Source: Polydactylus sextarius (lineage: Eukaryota > Chordata > Actinopteri > Polynemidae). From it: DNA of 64,000 nucleotides. The stretch spans positions 3,890,885 to 3,954,884 of the forward strand of contig CM028911.1 in the NCBI GenBank assembly GCA_016801845.1, read 5' to 3'. Each line of letters opens with the position of its first letter. The first letter of the stretch is position 1. Of the stretch, positions 62,542 to 64,000 are shown piece by piece. The notes beneath the pieces are model-generated. The model was not told the DNA's origin. It made no database searches and saw only the letters and a list, made by a program, of their open reading frames with translations. The translations under genes were made by a program, and so were the position numbers.

Positions 62542-64000
62542 TATAATCAAACTTGGTATATGTTATAATACTAATACTACTAAAAATGAAATAATAATCA
62601 TGAAATTCATAACTAAGTACAATGAATTTATTACCACCGTGTGAAAACACATTTACATTGGTTATATTAATATTTAGAACAAATTAGCATGTGTTTAGTT
62701 TCACTACAGCCTAAATTCAGTAGTGCTACATCATCATCAAGTACTTTTTATTCATCCTTTCCCACAGCATCATGGTAATTACTTGTGGTGGGCATGTTGG
62801 AATACATACAACCTGCCAGTTAACTATAGCTGACACTCTCTCACCCCAGTTCTTTTATGACGCGTTCGAAACTTTGACTTATGTGAAGTTGCGTTTACCA
62901 AAAACACAACCCTTTGAACTTCACTACAGTTTCACACAGCTGTGATAGAAACCTCAACATTGCACCTGCGCTTCAGAAACATGCATGTATCTCTGAGTCC
63001 GATTCCATATGTTATTACAAATAAAAGTGACTGTGACTGTGATTATTTTCCAATTGCATCATATAAGCTGCAATAAAGTTGCTTATCAAGAGGTAATTGA
63101 TTATCCCAAGAAGTGAGGAGACATGATCTGCTGGTTCCTCAACAGAGAAGCTGATTTTGGTCAGAAGTCAGAAAATGTACACCAACACCACTAGTGTTGG
63201 TGTACATTTTTAATCTGTTTTAAATAACTGGGTTTTATAAAATTCACAATTTAGAAGTTTTCTTTTACATCTTTTAGTCCCATCTCAGGTTCTTATTTCC
63301 CTCTTTATAATGAAATCTCTTTAAATTTCTGGCTTTACAGATGAAGACAGGGAAAGTGATGATCAACTCTCAGACCCTGATTATGTAAGTTTGGGGGGGG
63401 GATGGAAATTGTAAGTAATTTACACTGAAGTATTTCTTTGAAATGCTGAACATTATGTTGTTCCCAGGATAATGATATGTACGAAGATCCACGTGAAACC
63501 CAGGACGACAGCTACGAGCCTCCTCCCAGTGAAAGAAATTTACCCCAAAATCTTTCAGCTTCCTACCCAACTGGAGATTACCTCGGTCAGTGCAGTCATT
63601 TGACACGGAAAGCTGATCATATCTGCTCTTATTTAACTGCTATTCAATACAAATATGTTGATTTTTATCGGTTCCTTAAATTGAAACATTTCAAAACTTG
63701 CACGTGTTTTGTCTTTTTTCACACATCGTTTCTATGTCTGTCATGGTCTGTCCCTTACAGACATCACTCCCTTCCTGTTTAAGTGCAACTGGTTCATTGA
63801 GCTCCTTCGACAGACACACTGCTGATCCAAAGCCGCAATACACAAAGGCCTGAAGATTGGTGCTTCATGCAAATGCTGATGTCCTGTTTCTACTTCTGCT
63901 TCTCCTTTCTAGACAGCTGCCACAACCAGCCCAACCGGCCACCCAGGAAGCCCCTCCGCCCAGGCAAAGCCTCGCAACAACTGCCCCCTGAACCCACCCA
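49752..64000 (+). CDS. blnk: BLNK / SLP-65 B-cell linker with N-terminal SAM-like domain, 5' part, runs off right edge
   Basis: BLNK is the cytosolic scaffold that Syk phosphorylates after B-cell-receptor engagement. It recruits PLC-gamma2, Btk, Vav, Nck and Grb2. Eight exons (69+63+47+66+47+44+118+88 nt) join in frame into 180 complete codons, all with GT-AG boundaries. Residues about 8-75 form a SAM-like fold (GWDHTQVAFF, HGQRLLNLYDSDLSKF, IQKIVQDIKK). Then come a basic/proline segment (LKSKPVPKVPARDYR, 83-97), an acidic tyrosine segment with DPDY (Y112), MYEDP (Y117) and DDSYEPPP (Y128), and the proline-rich start (RPPRKPLRPGK). The order after the SAM matches mammalian BLNK, including DDSYEPPP. 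The SH2 domain is outside the window. LCP2 is the alternative, but the NKLRRLK/ARDY block and the DNTT neighbour argue for BLNK. Confidence 0.92.
50038..50100 (+). CDS. blnk: BLNK exon 2 (SAM)
   Basis: It encodes 21 residues, NNMQECASTVMRMKMHGQRL plus L. The HGQRLL block corresponds to the DGARFL helix start of the LCP2 SAM. The acceptor is CCCTCAG and the donor TTG|GTGAGT, phase 0. Confidence 0.9.
51655..52135. mobile_element. Probable second MITE-like element
   Basis: The left end has an inverted pair, CCCCTACCCCTTTG facing GAGGGGTAGGGG (about 51701-51763). A related ATACCCCTTTGTTTGAAGTG lies at the right end (52119-52138). Terminal CCCCT-rich repeats of this kind occur in fish DNA transposons, but I cannot assign a family and no target duplication was established. 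It abuts the Harbinger MITE pair. Confidence 0.35.
52186..52313 (+). mobile_element. Harbinger-type MITE, copy A (short)
   Basis: It starts AGGCTGAGTTACG and ends AATAAATCAGGCT, the same termini as the element at 19158. Only 128 bp remain. The flanks are TTG and TTA, so any target duplication has decayed by one base. It lies in BLNK intron 2. Confidence 0.6.
52409..52598 (-). mobile_element. Harbinger-type MITE, copy B (inverted relative to A)
   Basis: Read on the minus strand it starts AGGCTGAGTTATGCG and ends AAAATCAGGCT. It matches much of the first half of the 19158 element, including the stretch GTGTCGTAAA. Perfect TAA flanks occur at 52406-52408 and 52599-52601. It is 190 bp long and sits 95 bp from copy A in opposite orientation. 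Confidence 0.7.
55271..55345. repeat. Probable fragment of a common fish interspersed repeat
   Basis: TTGGGCATTTTTTGCCTTTA, GACAGTGAAGAGAGAGACAGG and AGAGTGGGGGGAAGACA follow the order of a module very common in percomorph genomes. It is only a fragment and the family is not assigned. Confidence 0.4.
58519..58594. repeat. (GT)38 microsatellite next to BLNK exon 3
   Basis: A 76-bp uninterrupted GT array on the sense strand, ending 70 nt before exon 3. Confidence 0.98.
58665..58711 (+). CDS. blnk: BLNK exon 3 (SAM)
   Basis: It encodes NLYDSDLSKFSLIHQ and two bases of Pro60. The acceptor is TTTTGCAG and the donor GTAAGT. At 47 nt it is not a multiple of three, so skipping would shift the frame. 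A (GT)38 array ends 70 nt before it. Confidence 0.9.
59460..59505. repeat. Probable retroelement tail fragment
   Basis: AATTCCTTTATTTGTCCCAC followed by GTGGCAAAATAC resembles the 'ctttattagtcccacaaggg' tail common in fish retroelements. It is short and degenerate. Confidence 0.3.
59888..59936. repeat. Perfect inverted repeat, 17-bp arms, 15-nt loop
   Basis: CATGTCTTCTTGGTATC and its exact reverse complement enclose 15 nt. It lies in BLNK intron 3. Confidence 0.95.
60894..60959 (+). CDS. blnk: BLNK exon 4 (last SAM helix / leucine-rich helix)
   Basis: It encodes QIQKIVQDIKKNDGSLLNKL (residues 61-80), then Arg and a split Arg. It aligns by eye with the N-terminal leucine-zipper-like helix of mammalian BLNK (LQKMVHDIKNNEGG). 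The acceptor is TTCCAG and the donor GTCAGT. Confidence 0.92.
61446..61492 (+). CDS. blnk: BLNK exon 5
   Basis: It encodes the split Arg82, LKSKPVPKVPARDYR and one base of Asp98. It is equivalent to the human LKVKAPPSVPRRDY segment. The acceptor is ATGTCAG and the donor GTAAGA. Confidence 0.91.
62479..62540. repeat. (GT)n microsatellite
   Basis: About 30 GT units with one C substitution near the left end, preceded by a (TATG)-rich stretch. It lies in BLNK intron 5. Confidence 0.97.
63172..63210. repeat. Perfect inverted repeat, 17-bp arms, 5-nt loop
   Basis: AAAATGTACACCAACAC, CACTA, GTGTTGGTGTACATTTT. It lies in BLNK intron 5, about 130 nt before exon 6. Confidence 0.95.
63341..63384 (+). 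CDS. blnk: BLNK exon 6 (acidic, first tyrosine)
   Basis: It encodes DEDRESDDQLSDPDY and ends on Y112, in the position of the human DSDYENP tyrosine. The acceptor is TTTACAG and the donor TAT|GTAAGT, phase 0. Confidence 0.9.
63468..63585 (+). CDS. blnk: BLNK exon 7 (tyrosine motifs)
   Basis: It encodes DNDMYEDPRETQDDSYEPPP and then 19 further residues ending in GDYL. YEPPP at Y128 is identical to a conserved BLNK phosphotyrosine motif. Intron 6 before it is only 83 nt. The acceptor is TCCCAG and the donor GTCAGT. Confidence 0.93.
63913..64000 (+). CDS. blnk: BLNK exon 8 (proline-rich, cut by window end)
   Basis: It encodes the split Asp152, SCHNQPNRPPRKPLRPGK and ASQQLPPEPT. RPPRKPLRP is a class-I-like SH3 ligand of the kind expected in the BLNK proline-rich region. 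The acceptor is TTTCTAG. The frame is still open at the window end. Confidence 0.85.

Larger units (their letters stand above)
61493..63340 (+). other. BLNK intron 5
   Basis: A 1.85 kb intron with a (GT)n array (62479-62540) and the 17-bp hairpin (63172-63210). No coding signal. Intron 7 (63586-63912, 327 nt) also shows none; a possible 16-nt micro-exon there was rejected. Confidence 0.65.

Noticed and set aside
63761..63776. Possible 16-nt micro-exon of BLNK in intron 7
   Set aside because: A TTACAG precedes ACATCACTCC in the right phase, but without a donor it reaches a stop. The only GT (GTTTAAG) is weak, and exon 8 at 63913 joins directly in frame.
49752..64000. LCP2 / SLP-76 as identity of the plus-strand gene
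   Set aside because: The SAM alone would suggest LCP2, but LLNKLRRLK, ARDY and DDSYEPPP follow BLNK order, and the DNTT linkage fits BLNK.

Overview
The window looks like nuclear DNA from a ray-finned fish, probably a percomorph teleost. Support comes from two vertebrate lymphoid genes split by GT-AG introns, abundant (CA)n, (TA)n and (GATA)n microsatellites, and repeat types I associate with fish genomes (PIF/Harbinger MITEs, an L2/CR1/Rex1-like LINE relic, an element ending in TTGAA-type repeats). No bacterial, viral or organellar gene is visible. Almost all open frames of 60-180 codons are chance frames in introns or repeats, and several begin at TTG rather than ATG.

Left two thirds, minus strand (about 6.5-43.5 kb): the first eight coding exons of DNTT, which encodes terminal deoxynucleotidyltransferase (TdT), the template-independent polymerase that adds N nucleotides at V(D)J junctions. 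The exons at 43295-43488, 37153-37327, 34418-34519, 20478-20648, 17275-17346, 16956-17079, 14996-15128 and 6534-6636 join in frame into 358 codons. They cover the BRCT domain, linker, 8-kDa and helix-hairpin-helix regions and the first two catalytic aspartates. The rest of the catalytic domain lies beyond the left edge.

Middle (43.5-49.75 kb): a 6.3 kb intergenic region between the two start codons. It holds a (GATA)40 tract and a decayed LINE.

Right end, plus strand (49.75-64.0 kb): the first eight coding exons of BLNK (SLP-65), the adaptor that carries B-cell-receptor signals from Syk to PLC-gamma2, Vav, Nck and Grb2. The visible 180 codons begin with a SAM-like domain resembling that of LCP2/SLP-76. 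Mammalian BLNK lacks this domain. The conserved leucine-rich helix, tyrosine motifs and the beginning of the proline-rich region follow. The SH2 domain is beyond the right edge.

DNTT and BLNK are divergent neighbours, as I recall them in mammals, so the block is an ancient linkage of two early-lymphocyte genes. The most interesting points are the SAM-bearing BLNK, microsatellites touching or crowding splice sites in both genes, a TAA-flanked Harbinger MITE family including an inverted pair in BLNK intron 2, a separate MADF-domain relic, and six short perfect hairpins. I found no convincing wholly new system.
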